A DNA stretch of 36,479 bases, taken from assembly GCA_002084585.1 (NCBI GenBank), contig NBLM01000004.1:1-36479 (forward strand). Reading direction: 5' to 3'. The stretch is from Planctomycetales bacterium 4572_13 (GTDB lineage: Bacteria > Planctomycetota > Phycisphaerae > Sedimentisphaerales > Anaerohalosphaeraceae). The translations under genes were made by a program, and so were the position numbers. The notes under the pieces are model-generated. The model saw only the letters and a list, made by a program, of their open reading frames with translations, searched no databases and was not told the DNA's origin. Of the stretch, positions 6,989 through 14,610 are shown one piece after another; the stretch's first letter is position 1, and each line of letters begins with the position of its first letter.

Positions 6989-7453
6989 TTATTCTACCGG
7001 GACGAAAAAGACCAGTTCAGTTTGTCCGTCGGCACTGGCGGCGTATAGATTGATTCCGGCTTTGCTGAGGCGGTTGGTTTGCGGCAGGGCTTTGAGGAAC
7101 GCGGCTTCCTGTTTCATCTGCTCCGGTGGGCCGGCCATGCGTGTTGATCCAAACGGGCCGGGCCACTGAACATGGCCTTCGCCGTCAATTTCTACCGAGC
7201 CGAAAAATCGGTTGACCGATGCGAAACCGGCTACCTTATTCTCGTCGGCGTTGAATTGAATAAACGGTTTCTCCCCAACCAACTCAAACGCTTCACCTTC
7301 AACGGTCATTTCCCGCAAGATCCACTGCATTCCGGCGATGGCCTTAAAATTGGCCGAGGTGATCGGAGTTTGGGCCAGAGCTTTTTCAGATTCCTGGCAA
7401 CCAACTGTTATCAGTAGGGCCAAGATCACAAAAATTTGAACGGTTGTTTTCAT
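6989..7453 (-). CDS. META-domain lipoprotein
   Basis: A 154-residue exported lipoprotein. I start at ATG 7453 (MKTTVQIFVILALL), preceded by AAAGGGAA, rather than 19 codons upstream, because this gives a clean lipoprotein signal ending in ITVGCQES with Cys at the lipobox. The mature part is a META/HslJ-like domain: AGMQWILREM, PFIQFNADENKVAGFASVNRFFG and STRMAGPPEQM-x2-EAAFLKAL fit the family's opening strand, Gly-Asn strand and closing helix. META proteins are envelope proteins of unclear function linked in some species to stress or motility. Confidence 0.8.
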   Translation of the reverse strand: MKTTVQIFVILALLITVGCQESEKALAQTPITSANFKAIAGMQWILREMTVEGEAFELVGEKPFIQFNADENKVAGFASVNRFFGSVEIDGEGHVQWPGPFGSTRMAGPPEQMKQEAAFLKALPQTNRLSKAGINLYAASADGQTELVFFVPVE

Positions 7454-7519
7454 TGCAGTTCCCTTTCTGTTTTGTAATATTTTTGTTGTATGTCGCAAGA
7501 GTTCACGCAAAAGTGCGAG

Positions 7520-7590
7520 GGCGCAAGCCCCCCGATTGCGTTTTAGGAATACGCAGACATCTCTCGTAACCCTATCGGGCGGCTCGCGCC
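7520..7590. repeat. Dispersed palindromic repeat, two-unit copy
   Basis: Arms GGCGCAAGCCCCCCGAT (7520-7536) and ATCGGGCGGCTCGCGCC (7574-7590) pair at 15 of 17 positions around a 37-nt loop. The same unit recurs near 8124, 11450, 14520, 24598 and 34609. Confidence 0.75.
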
Positions 7591-7609
7591 GCTCCGCGCC
7601 TACATTTCG

Positions 7610-8002
7610 TCATTGTTCTAATTGAACCACTGCGGTACCGTTGTCCTGTATTATAACCACTGCGGCGGCGGGTGAACTGATGTCCAGCATATCAGGAATC
7701 TCGGCATACATCTCCTCTGTCGTAAAGGTCCGGCTGTTCTGCTGCCAGGTTACCCATACCGAATTATGCCGGTAGCGTCTCAGGGGAAATTCCGTCGAAA
7801 AGTTTCCTCCGGCGGGGATGAAATTGCAGGTAACGACCGTTCCGGTTCGCTCGACTTTAAGCTTGATATCATACAGCGGCCCGGCCGTCTGGTTACGAAT
7901 CAGCAGTCCGCCGATCTCAATCGACCGGCTTTGCAGAACCTCGCCGCAACCGCTGATGGCTGGTAGTACAACCGCTATTAACATCAAAGAAAGTTTTCGC
8001 AT
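7610..8002 (-). CDS. Hypothetical lipoprotein
   Basis: A 130-residue protein I do not recognise. From ATG 8002 it begins MRKLSLMLIAVVLPAISGC, a lipoprotein signal with Cys at the cleavage site. The remainder is mostly beta-type, with IEIGGLLIRNQTAGPLYDIKLKVERTG followed by a segment containing TFTTEEMYAEIPD; a small envelope-facing beta-sandwich is plausible. No ribosome site is visible upstream of either candidate start. Its transcript runs toward the META lipoprotein gene, separated by the palindromic repeat at 7520-7590. Confidence 0.6.
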   Translation of the reverse strand: MRKLSLMLIAVVLPAISGCGEVLQSRSIEIGGLLIRNQTAGPLYDIKLKVERTGTVVTCNFIPAGGNFSTEFPLRRYRHNSVWVTWQQNSRTFTTEEMYAEIPDMLDISSPAAAVVIIQDNGTAVVQLEQ

Positions 8003-8080
8003 CGAAAACAACAATACCGCATCGAAGCATAAAAACAAGTCAAAATCGAAATGGGGTTTCTTGGATGTTACAAAATCGCA

Positions 8081-8143
8081 AGGGTTTAAGCTCTCCGATG
8101 GGGTTTCGAGAAATGTGGGCGTTGCAATCGGGCGGTTCGCGCC
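8081..8143. repeat. Dispersed palindromic repeat, diverged copy
   Basis: GCAATCGGGCGGTTCGCGCC (8124-8143) is an inverted copy of the unit in the 7520 element. A decayed partner, AAGCTCTCCGAT, is at 8088-8099. It occupies the divergent gap between the lipoprotein and groES. Confidence 0.6.
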
Positions 8144-8295
8144 GCCGCGCTGTTGCTACTGCCAGCATGGCAGGGCGGGGGCGAACCGATATGCCGTTTC
8201 GGGCATATTGGGTTGTGATAAAACGGGGTGTATATTTTGTTAACTTCATTATATAAAAAGGGATAGGAGTTTATTGCTAAGAGCAGAAGTGGCTT

Positions 8296-8312
8296 TTGGC
8301 ACAGTATTTGCG
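8296..8312 (+). promoter_or_regulatory. Sigma54 (RpoN)-type promoter upstream of groES
   Basis: TTGGCACAGTATTTGCG matches the -24/-12 consensus YTGGCAC-N5-TTGCW, with GG and GC separated by the required 10 bases. It ends 67 bp upstream of the groES ATG. No CIRCE element (TTAGCACTC-N9-GAGTGCTAA) is present. A chance match of this quality is unlikely but possible in 36 kb. Confidence 0.6.
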
Positions 8313-8379
8313 AAATGGTGTTTATTCGTTATAGTCATTAAAGTTTAGAAACCCATTTGATAACAGGAGAGTAGCAAAA

Positions 8380-8667
8380 ATGAAGATCAGACCATTAGGG
8401 GACAAAGTCATCGTGCAGCGGTTGGAAGCGGATGCTATCACTGCCGGCGGGATCGTTCTGCCGGAATCGGCCAAGGAAAAACCGCAACGCGGCAAAATTG
8501 TCTCAGTCGGCGACGGCAAGCAGCTTGACGACGGCAGCCGGGCCAAAATGAGCGTTAAGAAGGGTCAGCAAGTCCTGTTTACCAGCTATGCCGGTACAGA
8601 AGTGAAGGTGGGCGATAAGGAACTGCTGATTATGGACGAGTCGGACATTCTGGCAATCGTTGAGTAA
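8380..8667 (+). CDS. groES: Co-chaperonin GroES
   Basis: GroES is the heptameric lid of the GroEL folding chamber. The 95-residue protein is full length. It starts KIRPLGDKVIVQRLEA, has the mobile loop ITAGGIVLPESAKEKPQ whose IVL contacts GroEL, and ends with the beta-barrel strand DKELLIMDESDILAIVE. The ATG follows ACAGGAGAG. The gene sits 57 bp before groEL; the gap carries a copy of a dispersed repeat. The likely promoter is the sigma54-type site at 8296. Confidence 0.98.
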   Translation: MKIRPLGDKVIVQRLEADAITAGGIVLPESAKEKPQRGKIVSVGDGKQLDDGSRAKMSVKKGQQVLFTSYAGTEVKVGDKELLIMDESDILAIVE

Positions 8668-8671
8668 TAAG

Positions 8672-8702
8672 AAACCACGAATTTCGCGGATTTACGCGGA
8701 TT
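8672..8702. repeat. Dispersed repeat of the AACCACG type, inside groESL
   Basis: AAACCACGAATTTCGCGGATTTACGCGGATT resembles sequences at 10843, 28173 and 31181. It lies between groES and groEL, so it is transcribed as part of the operon. Confidence 0.6.
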
Positions 8703-8724
8703 AAAGATTTAGGAGATTATCGAT

Positions 8725-10356
8725 ATGGCAGCAAAAAAGATTGCATTTAATACAGAGGCCCGTGCGGCGATTCGCGAGGGCATTAAGAAACTCACCGCGG
8801 CGGTCAAGGTAACACTCGGCCCGTGTGGCCGGAATGTTATTTTGGAAAAATCCTTCGGCAGCCCGACCGTCACCAAAGACGGCGTCTCGGTCGCCAAGGA
8901 GATCGAACTGGAAGATTCGTATGAGAATATGGGCGCTCAGATGGTCAAGGAAGTCGCTTCCAAGACCTCTAATGTCGCTGGTGACGGTACGACGACGGCG
9001 ACGATTTTGGCTGAAGCGATTTTTGAAGAGGGTCTTAAGAACATCACCGCCGGAGCCAATGCGATGCAGGTCAAACGCGGCATCGACAAAGCCGTTGCGG
9101 CGATGGTTGAGGCGCTGGGCAAGATGAGTACCCCCGTTGATTCCAGCAAGCAGGTCCAGCAGGTTGCGACCTGTTCGGCCAATCAGGATGCCGAGATCGG
9201 CAAGACGCTGGCTCAGGCGATGGATAAGGTCGGCAAAGACGGCGTGATTACCGTTGAAGAGGGCCAGTCGCTGGAGACCACCGTTGATCTGCTCGAAGGG
9301 ATGCAGTTTGACAAGGGCTACCTCAGTCCGCATTTCGTCAACAAGCCCGAGAACCGTGAGGTCGTTCTGGAAAAACCCTATGTCCTGATCCATGAAAAGA
9401 AGATCAGCGCGATCAAGTCACTGGTGCCGGTTCTGGAAAAGGCCGCCAAGCAGGGTCGTCCGCTGTTGATTATCGCCGAAGACATCGAAGGCGAAGCATT
9501 GACCACGCTGGTTGTCAATAAACTCCGTGGTGTATTGCAGGTTTGTGCGGTTAAGGCCCCGGGTTTTGGCGACCGCCGCAAGGCCATGCTCGGCGACATC
9601 GCGACATTGACCGGCGGACAGGCACTGTTCGAGGATCTTGGTTTGCAGCTCGAAAATGTGGAATTGAGCCAGCTGGGTTCGGCCAAACGGATCACCATCG
9701 ACAAGGACAACACCACCATCGTCGAAGGTGGTGGCAAGAGCAGCGACATCACCGGCCGCATCGAACAGATCAAACGCGAGATCGAGGCATCCACCAGTGA
9801 TTATGATATTGAGAAACTGCAGGAACGCTTGGCCAAACTGGCCGGCGGAGTGGCACAGATCAATGTGGGTGCTGCGACCGAAGCAGAAATGAAAGAAAAG
9901 AAAGCCCGCGTCGAAGATGCTCTGCACGCCTGCCGTGCGGCGGTCGAAGAGGGCATTCTGCCCGGTGGCGGTATTGCGATGATCAAGTGCCTCAAGGTGC
10001 TGGACAAGGTCAAGGGCAAAGGCGACGAAAAGGTCGGCGCTGATATTGTGCGTCGCGCACTCGTGGCTCCGATCAAGCAGATCGCGACCAACGCCGGTTT
10101 GGATGGTTCGATTGTCGCCCAGAAGGTTCTGGAGTCCGACGAAGCCAACTTCGGCTATGACGCAGTCAGAAAACAGTACGGCGACATGGTCAAGTTTGGC
10201 GTGATCGTGCCGACCAAGGTCGAGCGAACGGCCTTGCAGAACGGCGCTTCAATCGCGTCGCTGCTGCTGACGACCGACGCGATTGTCAGCGAGATTCCCG
10301 AAGAAAAATCAGCCCCCGCCATGCCTCCAGGCGGCATGGGTGGAATGGGAATGTAA
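8725..10356 (+). CDS. groEL: Chaperonin GroEL
   Basis: GroEL is the 14-subunit ATP-driven chaperonin of the cytoplasm. The 543-residue protein is full length. It has [15 protein letters not shown], the ATP-site motifs [11 protein letters not shown] and [14 protein letters not shown], the apical region (around 190-370) with [17 protein letters not shown], and the catalytic Asp in [16 protein letters not shown]. It ends in the usual Gly-Met tail GGMGGMGM. The ATG follows TTTAGGAG. A strong terminator follows, so groESL forms its own unit. Confidence 0.99.
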   Translation: MAAKKIAFNTEARAAIREGIKKLTAAVKVTLGPCGRNVILEKSFGSPTVTKDGVSVAKEIELEDSYENMGAQMVKEVASKTSNVAGDGTTTATILAEAIFEEGLKNITAGANAMQVKRGIDKAVAAMVEALGKMSTPVDSSKQVQQVATCSANQDAEIGKTLAQAMDKVGKDGVITVEEGQSLETTVDLLEGMQFDKGYLSPHFVNKPENREVVLEKPYVLIHEKKISAIKSLVPVLEKAAKQGRPLLIIAEDIEGEALTTLVVNKLRGVLQVCAVKAPGFGDRRKAMLGDIATLTGGQALFEDLGLQLENVELSQLGSAKRITIDKDNTTIVEGGGKSSDITGRIEQIKREIEASTSDYDIEKLQERLAKLAGGVAQINVGAATEAEMKEKKARVEDALHACRAAVEEGILPGGGIAMIKCLKVLDKVKGKGDEKVGADIVRRALVAPIKQIATNAGLDGSIVAQKVLESDEANFGYDAVRKQYGDMVKFGVIVPTKVERTALQNGASIASLLLTTDAIVSEIPEEKSAPAMPPGGMGGMGM

Positions 10357-10370
10357 TCGGATTGAACCAA

Positions 10371-10403
10371 AAGGCTGGCCTCAAAGTGAGGCCCGCCCTT
10401 TTT
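10371..10403 (+). terminator. Intrinsic terminator of groESL
   Basis: GGC-T-GGCCTCA pairs with TGAGGCC-C-GCC around an AAG loop and is followed by CTTTTT. It begins 14 bp after the groEL stop codon. Confidence 0.85.
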
Positions 10404-10405
10404 CT

Positions 10406-10547
10406 TGAAATCCTAAGCACTAAATCCGAAATACGAAACAAATTCAAAGCACTAAACTGAGAATGATTAAAACGCCATTGTTTGCTTTTTTGGAATTTTG
10501 AAATTTCGAGTTTGTTTAGAATTTAGTGCTTAGAATTTAGAATTTCC
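10406..10547. repeat. Long AT-rich imperfect inverted repeat
   Basis: A left arm reading ATCCTAAGCACTAAATCC...GAAACAAATTC is mirrored by a right arm GAGTTTGTTTAGAATTTAGTGCTTAGAATTT across about 140 bp. A shorter related piece occurs at 29570-29602, between leuC and leuA. It looks like a small non-coding dispersed element, possibly a MITE relic. Confidence 0.65.
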
Positions 10548-10565
10548 CAATGAAGGGAGCTTGCG

Positions 10566-10844
10566 ATGTTTAGAATGTTCGTAAACGGCAATCCGTTCCG
10601 GCAGGCCACACAGGGCCTGGCCAAGGGGTCGCTCATTACAGGGCTGTTTCTGATTGGCTTTGGGATGCTGGTCTTCATCCTGCGGGACCTGTTCGCGTTT
10701 ATCGCCGCAGCCATCTTCTTCATGGCCGGCTTTTCCGCGATTGCTTACGCGATCCGTTTATTCATTCTGCAATGGAAAATGCAAAAAGACAAATCCGCCT
10801 ACCGCGAAGGCGTCGAGGTCCATTTTGAAAACAATGATCATTAA
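10566..10844 (+). CDS. Small two-helix membrane protein
   Basis: A 92-residue protein of unknown function, starting after a GGGAG ribosome site. Two hydrophobic segments (about residues 24-40, LITGLFLIGFGMLVFIL, and 44-70, FAFIAAAIFFMAGFSAIAYAI) predict an inner-membrane hairpin. The basic N-terminus and the charged C-terminus (KMQKDKSAYREG) probably both face the cytoplasm. I do not recognise the family. It sits between the chaperonin operon and a Clp N-domain gene. Confidence 0.75.
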   Translation: MFRMFVNGNPFRQATQGLAKGSLITGLFLIGFGMLVFILRDLFAFIAAAIFFMAGFSAIAYAIRLFILQWKMQKDKSAYREGVEVHFENNDH

Positions 10845-10876
10845 CCACGAATTGTGCAGATTAACACACAGATTTT
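10843..10876. repeat. Dispersed repeat of the AACCACG type
   Basis: TTAACCACGAATTGTGCAGATTAACACACAGATTTT begins at the stop codon of the small membrane protein. It is a diverged relative of the repeats at 8672, 28173 and 31181. Confidence 0.5.
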
Positions 10877-10886
10877 CATTTTGTCA

Positions 10887-10914
10887 TTGAAATTTTGGTG
10901 GTTTCGTGTATGCT
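10887..10914 (+). promoter_or_regulatory. Possible promoter for the Clp N-domain gene
   Basis: TTGAAA (10887-10892) and TATGCT (10909-10914) are 16 bases apart. The -10 match is modest. It lies about 70 bp upstream of the start codon. Confidence 0.35.
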
Positions 10915-10985
10915 GTGTTAGGAGTTACTGAGGGGCTAAATACGGATTTACTGACGCTATTATATCATTTATATAGGAGTTTGTC

Positions 10986-11441
10986 ATGTTTGAGCGGTAC
11001 ACGGACAATGCACGGCGGGTTCTGTCGCGGGCGAGGCAGGAGGCACAAAAGTTTCATCATGACCATATCGGCACCGAGCATATTCTGCTGGGTCTGATCA
11101 AGATCAAAGACGGCGTTGCGGCCGATATTCTCACCCATCGCAACATCGATCTTAAACACGCCAAGGCCGAAGTCAAAAAGCTGGTAACTCCCGGCACGCC
11201 GGACAACGAGGATTCGTTTGTCGCCTTGCCGCGAACCACACATGCCCATGATCTGATCGATGACGCGGTCGAAGAAGCCCGGGCACTCAAGCACAACTAT
11301 ATCGGCACCGAACACCTCTTGCTGGCACTGCTGAAAGAAAAGGACGGTTGCGGTGCGAAAGTCCTTGGCAATCTTGATATGAAGCTGGACGATGTCCGTC
11401 AGGATGTTTTGAGCTTTGTCGGTCGTGCCGCAAAAGCGTGA
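10986..11441 (+). CDS. Stand-alone Clp N-domain protein
   Basis: A 151-residue protein made only of two Clp repeat (Clp_N) motifs. The first is FERYTDNARRVLSRARQEAQ...HIGTEHILLGLIK and the second AHDLIDDAVEEARALKHNYIGTEHLLLALLK. These match the N-terminal domain of ClpC, which binds substrates and adaptors, but no AAA+ ATPase module follows. It may act as an adaptor or competitor for a ClpC protease encoded elsewhere. The ATG follows TATAGGAG. Position downstream of groESL fits a proteostasis role, though it seems to be a separate transcript. Confidence 0.88.
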   Translation: MFERYTDNARRVLSRARQEAQKFHHDHIGTEHILLGLIKIKDGVAADILTHRNIDLKHAKAEVKKLVTPGTPDNEDSFVALPRTTHAHDLIDDAVEEARALKHNYIGTEHLLLALLKEKDGCGAKVLGNLDMKLDDVRQDVLSFVGRAAKA

Positions 11442-11512
11442 GGGCGCAAGCCCATTGATATAACGCTGGCGTATTTCGTAACCCCATCGGGGAGTTTGCA
11501 CTCCTGGCGCTT
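11437..11512. repeat. Dispersed palindromic repeat between convergent genes
   Basis: GGGC-GCAA-GCCC (a perfect hairpin with a GNRA loop) and GGAGT-TTGC-ACTCC lie between the Clp N-domain gene and the histidine kinase gene. The segment CGTAACCCCATCGGG also matches the 7520 copy. The first unit overlaps the TGA stop of the Clp gene. It may work as a transcription barrier for both strands. Confidence 0.65.
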
Positions 11513-11516
11513 TTGT

Positions 11517-13751
11517 TCAGATCTTTGGCAATGTGATTGTAACGGTCGTTCCGGCGGCGGGCTCGGTGGTTAGCTTTAGATCCCCACCGTTGAGGTCGAG
11601 CAGCCGCTGCGCATGGGCCATCCCCATCCCGCGACGACGACCGGCCGCACAGGATGAAAAGAACGGGTCTGTCGCTTTAGCCGCCGTTTCGGCATTCATC
11701 CCGCAGCCGGCATCACGAATCGCGACCGAAACCGCCTTGCCATCCGGCGACACACAACCATCGGCCCACACCGGACCCTTTTCGCCTTGATACGATTGCA
11801 GCGCGTTGGTTAAAACAGACGAGATGCTCTGTACGATCTGGTGTACATCCACGAAAACGCTGTCGCTGGTTCCATCTCCGGTGATCTCGATCTCCATCGA
11901 GCCAATCCCGCACGCCCGGCAGGTCTTTTCGACGGCCTTATCCAGCAGTTCCCGAATCGAAACGGACTGTTTTCTGGGTTGCGGCGGGTTTGCAAAAGCC
12001 AACAGGTCGCTGACAATTTTCGACATTTCATCCGTTCGGCTCTGAATCTGGCTGAGCATTTGTTTTTTATTCTCATCCGTTTCGGCCTCCAGCAACAATT
12101 GTGACCGGCCGGAGATAATCGACAGCGGATTGTTCAATTCGTGCGCCGCACCCGCCGCCATTTCGGCCAGGCCCGCCAACGATTGCCGTTTGGCAAGTTC
12201 CGCACGCATCTGTCTAAATGAACCCATCACCTGCACAAACCGCTCGGCGAGTAATTCGTGTTTATGGGCGGCCAGTGCCATCGCAATCGTCGCGGCCGCG
12301 ACTTTGCAACTCAACAATAGCCCCTTGTTGTCGGCGTCATCTGCGCTTTCGGTGAAGCTCTCAAATATCACCACGCCGACCGCTTCGTCACCCATCTTCA
12401 AAGGCGCCATCTTCAGCAGAGTCGGGTTGAAATCTGCGTCAAGCTGCTCGCTCAACCACTTGGCCGCATCCGCCACAGGCAATACCGTCGTCTGCCGGCG
12501 AAACGCTTCCGGAATCGGCGGCATCGCAGGCGGGACTTGCAATGTCTTTACTTCACACCGGCCCCGCCGATCCACCGTCGCCATCTCCACGAACGGCTCC
12601 GTCGAGTCCGGAACCACAAAGACACAAGTCAGGCCGCTTTGGCAATGCTTCTGCCAGCATCCGGCCAATGCCTGCGCGATCTCCATCGCCGAGGTGTTTT
12701 CATCCACCTCGTTCAGCAGATCGTCAATCAAATCCGCCTGTCCGCTCAATCGTGTATAATCACGGGATGCGGTATTGATCCTGCGGTTATCCTGAGCCAG
12801 GTCCGTCGCCGTTTTGCGAACCATCGCATAGTAATGCGATGGGTCATCGGCCGCCTCAAGACCCAGCAGCGCGCCTCTGGCATCGACCGTCTGAACCAGA
12901 TTATCCGTAATCCGGGCCAATTGCTGCGGGGTGATTGATAAAAGTTTCGATAATGGCTCGATGTCCTCCGTCCGGTCATAGCTGCCGCTGTGTCCCAGGC
13001 CCATCTGACGAACGATGCGATCCGCCAATGCCACGATCCGAACAATTTGAACATTGTCCAAATCAGCACTGAGCGTTTGCCCGTCGCAATGATGCAGCCA
13101 GATCGCCGAAATGACGGCAGGCGGCAAAGACCATTTTTGGCCGAGTCGCTTGCCCAAAACCGCATGGTCCAGCCCAAGGTGCGATTGCTCAACCTCCGCA
13201 AGCCCCGACTGACTGCTGCGGGCCTGATCGACCATTTTCGCAAAACTCCTCGGCATCACCTCGTCTAAGGCACACTTTCCGATGTCGTGAAGCAACCCCG
13301 CCAAATAGGCCGTCGGTCGCTGCTCCGGGGCAAGCACCTTTTCGGCGATCTGCCCGGCACAACAGCCGGTCGCCAGCGAATGCAGCGCCATTTGTTTTCG
13401 GGGAAACAGCTGCTTAGCGTCCGCGGCTTCGTTGCCGCTGAGAACCTCAAAGACCTTGACTGAAATGACCGCTTCGCGCAATAACGCACCCGACAGCTTC
13501 GAAACCGCTTCGGCAATGGTCGGCTCACCAGAAAACGCGATTCGTTCCTGATGGGCCAACGCCAGCACCCGCACCGTCAGGGCCGGATCCGATTCAATCC
13601 GTTCGGCCAGCAGCGCCGGGTCGGCGGCGCTGTCATTGAGTTTGCTCAAAAGATCGGCGGCCACCGCCGGAAGTGTCGATAGGGAGGTCAACTGCCGAAC
13701 AATGCGTTCGACCTGTCGGGCAACCATTTTTTGATTATTCTGTTCGGGCAT
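11517..13751 (-). CDS. HDOD-sensor histidine kinase
   Basis: A soluble 744-residue sensor kinase. Residues about 20-230 form an HDOD domain, with the HD-type pair AGLLHDIGKCALDEV retained. A linker leads to a GAF-like region (about 340-500). The HisKA dimerisation domain has the H-box AGAAHELNNPLSIISG with phospho-acceptor His537. The C-terminal ATPase domain shows N-box VLTNALQSYQG, G1 DAGCGM, F-box DPFFSS and G2 RRRGMGMAHAQRLL. No transmembrane segment is seen, so the signal is cytoplasmic. The HTH-receiver gene lies 31 bp upstream on the same strand and is the probable partner. The signal sensed is unknown. Confidence 0.88.
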   Translation of the reverse strand: MPEQNNQKMVARQVERIVRQLTSLSTLPAVAADLLSKLNDSAADPALLAERIESDPALTVRVLALAHQERIAFSGEPTIAEAVSKLSGALLREAVISVKVFEVLSGNEAADAKQLFPRKQMALHSLATGCCAGQIAEKVLAPEQRPTAYLAGLLHDIGKCALDEVMPRSFAKMVDQARSSQSGLAEVEQSHLGLDHAVLGKRLGQKWSLPPAVISAIWLHHCDGQTLSADLDNVQIVRIVALADRIVRQMGLGHSGSYDRTEDIEPLSKLLSITPQQLARITDNLVQTVDARGALLGLEAADDPSHYYAMVRKTATDLAQDNRRINTASRDYTRLSGQADLIDDLLNEVDENTSAMEIAQALAGCWQKHCQSGLTCVFVVPDSTEPFVEMATVDRRGRCEVKTLQVPPAMPPIPEAFRRQTTVLPVADAAKWLSEQLDADFNPTLLKMAPLKMGDEAVGVVIFESFTESADDADNKGLLLSCKVAAATIAMALAAHKHELLAERFVQVMGSFRQMRAELAKRQSLAGLAEMAAGAAHELNNPLSIISGRSQLLLEAETDENKKQMLSQIQSRTDEMSKIVSDLLAFANPPQPRKQSVSIRELLDKAVEKTCRACGIGSMEIEITGDGTSDSVFVDVHQIVQSISSVLTNALQSYQGEKGPVWADGCVSPDGKAVSVAIRDAGCGMNAETAAKATDPFFSSCAAGRRRGMGMAHAQRLLDLNGGDLKLTTEPAAGTTVTITLPKI

Positions 13752-13782
13752 GCAAGAGTCCTCTGGTCAAAGTGGCATCCGA

Positions 13783-14385
13783 TCAACGCGCCACAGCGAC
13801 GAATTCGGTGTCAACGACCTGCAGGATCCTGCCCACCAGATCGGCGATATTGAACGGTTTTTTAATAAATTCGGTTGCCCCGGCGTCGAGTAAATCCTGC
13901 ACCTCTTCCGGATTAGCAACCCCGCTGACAATAATGATCCGAATACTCTCGAAAGCCGGATTGCTCTTAATGGTCGCACAGACGATATTGCCGTTCACAT
14001 CCGGCAGCATATAATCCAGAATAATCACATCCGGCCGGAACTGTTCGGTTTTAAGCCCGGCCTCATAGCCGCTGCCCGCCGTCTGGAGGTCGAAACGACC
14101 GTCCCGGCTCAACACATCGACCATCAATTCGACGATTTCAACATCATCATCTACGATCAGCACCTTAATCTTGCCGTTCTTTTCAGTGTTGAAATTGTCC
14201 AGCGGGATACCGTTGTCTTTCATAAACTTGATCAGCTTTTCTCGTGGAATCCGCCGAAACCGCGACCCCGGTATCCGAAAACCGTCCAACCGACCGGAAT
14301 CGAAACATCGAATGATAGTTTGCTGGCTAATATTGCAGATTTGGGCCGCCTCACCCGTCGTAAAAAGATTTTTCATCTTATCCAT
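13783..14385 (-). CDS. HTH-receiver response regulator
   Basis: A 200-residue response regulator with an unusual domain order. An excisionase/MerR-like helix-turn-helix comes first (residues 6-55: LFTTGEAAQICNISQQTIIRC, then GSRFRRIPREKL). The receiver domain follows (about 73-195), with the acidic triad IVDDD, the phospho-acceptor Asp124 in IILDYMLPD, Ser/Thr switch in IIIVSG and Lys in EFIKKPF. The ATG follows AAGGGG. It is co-transcribed with the downstream HDOD kinase (gap 31 bp). DNA binding is expected from the HTH; the target is unknown. Confidence 0.85.
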   Translation of the reverse strand: MDKMKNLFTTGEAAQICNISQQTIIRCFDSGRLDGFRIPGSRFRRIPREKLIKFMKDNGIPLDNFNTEKNGKIKVLIVDDDVEIVELMVDVLSRDGRFDLQTAGSGYEAGLKTEQFRPDVIILDYMLPDVNGNIVCATIKSNPAFESIRIIIVSGVANPEEVQDLLDAGATEFIKKPFNIADLVGRILQVVDTEFVAVAR

Positions 14386-14510
14386 CTTATGCCCCTTGCA
14401 TATAAACCTATTCGCTCCGTCAACGCAGATTACGCTCCTTGTCTAATTTAACCATCGGACGCAAGATATGTCAAGCATTAATAATTTCGGGGTTTTCAGT
14501 GATGAAAAAC

Positions 14511-14605
14511 AGCGCGAAGGCGCAAGTCCTCCGATGGGATTACGGGGGATGCCGACGATGGAAAGAGTGCCGGCATTATATCGGGCTTACTTGCCCCGCT
14601 CCGCT
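14511..14605. repeat. Dispersed palindromic repeat, diverged copy
   Basis: GAAGGCGCAAGTCCTCCGATGGGATTACG matches the 7520 and 11437 family. A small hairpin, GCCGacgatggaaagagtgCCGGC, and a partner CGGGCTTACTTGCCCCGC follow. The copy reaches the 3' end of the GH130 gene. Confidence 0.5.
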
Positions 14606-14610
14606 TTTGC

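Noticed and set aside
8250-8379. CIRCE heat-shock element upstream of groES
   Set aside because: No TTAGCACTC-N9-GAGTGCTAA or near match is present.
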